Shown here: positions 6,883 through 7,061 of the stretch, piece by piece | Layout of the letters: every line of letters begins with the position of its first letter | Position numbering within the stretch: the stretch's first letter is position 1 | Origin: Rubritepida sp. | Lineage (GTDB): Bacteria; Pseudomonadota; Alphaproteobacteria; Acetobacterales; Acetobacteraceae | DNA: 7,061 bases | Reading direction: 5' to 3' | NCBI GenBank assembly: GCA_022843345.1 | Contig: JALHNW010000091.1 | Coordinates: forward strand, 1 to 7,061 | The notes under the pieces: model-generated | The model's input: only the letters and a program-made list of their open reading frames with translations | Database searches by the model: none | What the model was told of the DNA's origin: nothing | Position numbers and translations under genes: made by a program

Positions 6883-6919
6883 CGATTCACCGCCCCGGCG
6901 GGTTCGCCCGGGCGGATCG
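6883..6919. terminator. Hairpin between convergent trmB and the NnrS-family gene; possible bidirectional terminator
   Basis: CGAT (6883-6886) pairs with ATCG (6916-6919), CCGCCC (6890-6895) with GGGCGG (6910-6915), and GGG (6900-6902) with CCC (6907-6909) around a TTCG tetraloop. Bulges of three and four bases interrupt the 5' arm. It sits between two converging stops, which fits a shared terminator, but no T tract follows on either strand, so Rho-independent function is uncertain. Confidence 0.35.
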
Positions 6920-6923
6920 TGCC

Positions 6924-7061
6924 CTACCCCGGCTTCCCATCCGCCCGCGGCCCCAGCAGCATCGGCCCGTACACCCACAGGAACAGCGCGAAGGCGCCGG
7001 CCCAGCAGGCGCCCGCCAGCACCAGCGGCGCCAGCCCGGGCGCCAGCGCCGGCCCGAAGGC
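6924..7061 (-). CDS. NnrS family membrane protein, C-terminal 45 residues only
   Basis: The minus strand is open from the right edge to a TAG at 6926-6924, giving 45 residues. It contains one hydrophobic helix, APLVLAGACWAGAFALFLWV, followed by YGPMLLGPRADGKPG at the very end. That tail (YGP, then PR.DG.PG) and the single terminal helix are typical of the C-terminus of NnrS, a polytopic inner-membrane protein linked to nitric oxide and nitrosative stress, often found near denitrification genes. Its start and the rest of its membrane helices lie outside the window. It converges on trmB. The assignment rests on a short tail, so another small polytopic membrane protein is possible. Confidence 0.7.
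   Translation of the reverse strand, partial: AFGPALAPGLAPLVLAGACWAGAFALFLWVYGPMLLGPRADGKPG

Overview
The window is GC-rich throughout, including at third codon positions, and its housekeeping genes read as alphaproteobacterial. The nearest guess is a Rhodospirillales/Acetobacteraceae-type (Roseomonas-like) bacterium. That placement is inference from base composition, protein flavour and the nearby metK and trmB genes.

Layout from left to right. (1) Positions 1-1648, minus strand: a CmoB-like SAM-dependent methyltransferase, followed through a 4-base GTGA stop/start overlap by a BaiN/YhiN/HI0933-type flavoprotein that runs off the left edge. (2) Positions 1696-2949, plus strand, diverging from the first pair across only 47 bases: a DadA-like FAD-dependent D-amino acid dehydrogenase. 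(3) Positions 2950-3056: a leader with several predicted stems, then metK (3057-4244), a complete S-adenosylmethionine synthetase. (4) A hairpin with an all-T loop just after metK, then three compact plus-strand genes of unknown function (4339-6091). The first two are tandem, diverged paralogues joined by another GTGA overlap; the third is an unrelated 254-residue soluble-looking beta-rich protein. (5) trmB (6153-6842), the tRNA m7G46 methyltransferase. (6) Convergent from the right edge, the last 45 residues of an NnrS-family membrane protein (6924-7061, minus strand), with a hairpin between it and trmB.

The recognisable theme is SAM: MetK makes it, and TrmB and the CmoB-like enzyme use it. 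The most unusual part is the three-gene cassette between metK and trmB, two genes that sit next to each other in many alphaproteobacteria. The cassette is tightly packed, has good ribosome binding sites and one translationally coupled junction, and contains a duplicated gene, so it looks like a real functional unit that I cannot assign to a known family. No tRNA, rRNA, CRISPR array, insertion sequence or integrase is visible. No gene-free stretch exceeds about 110 bases.
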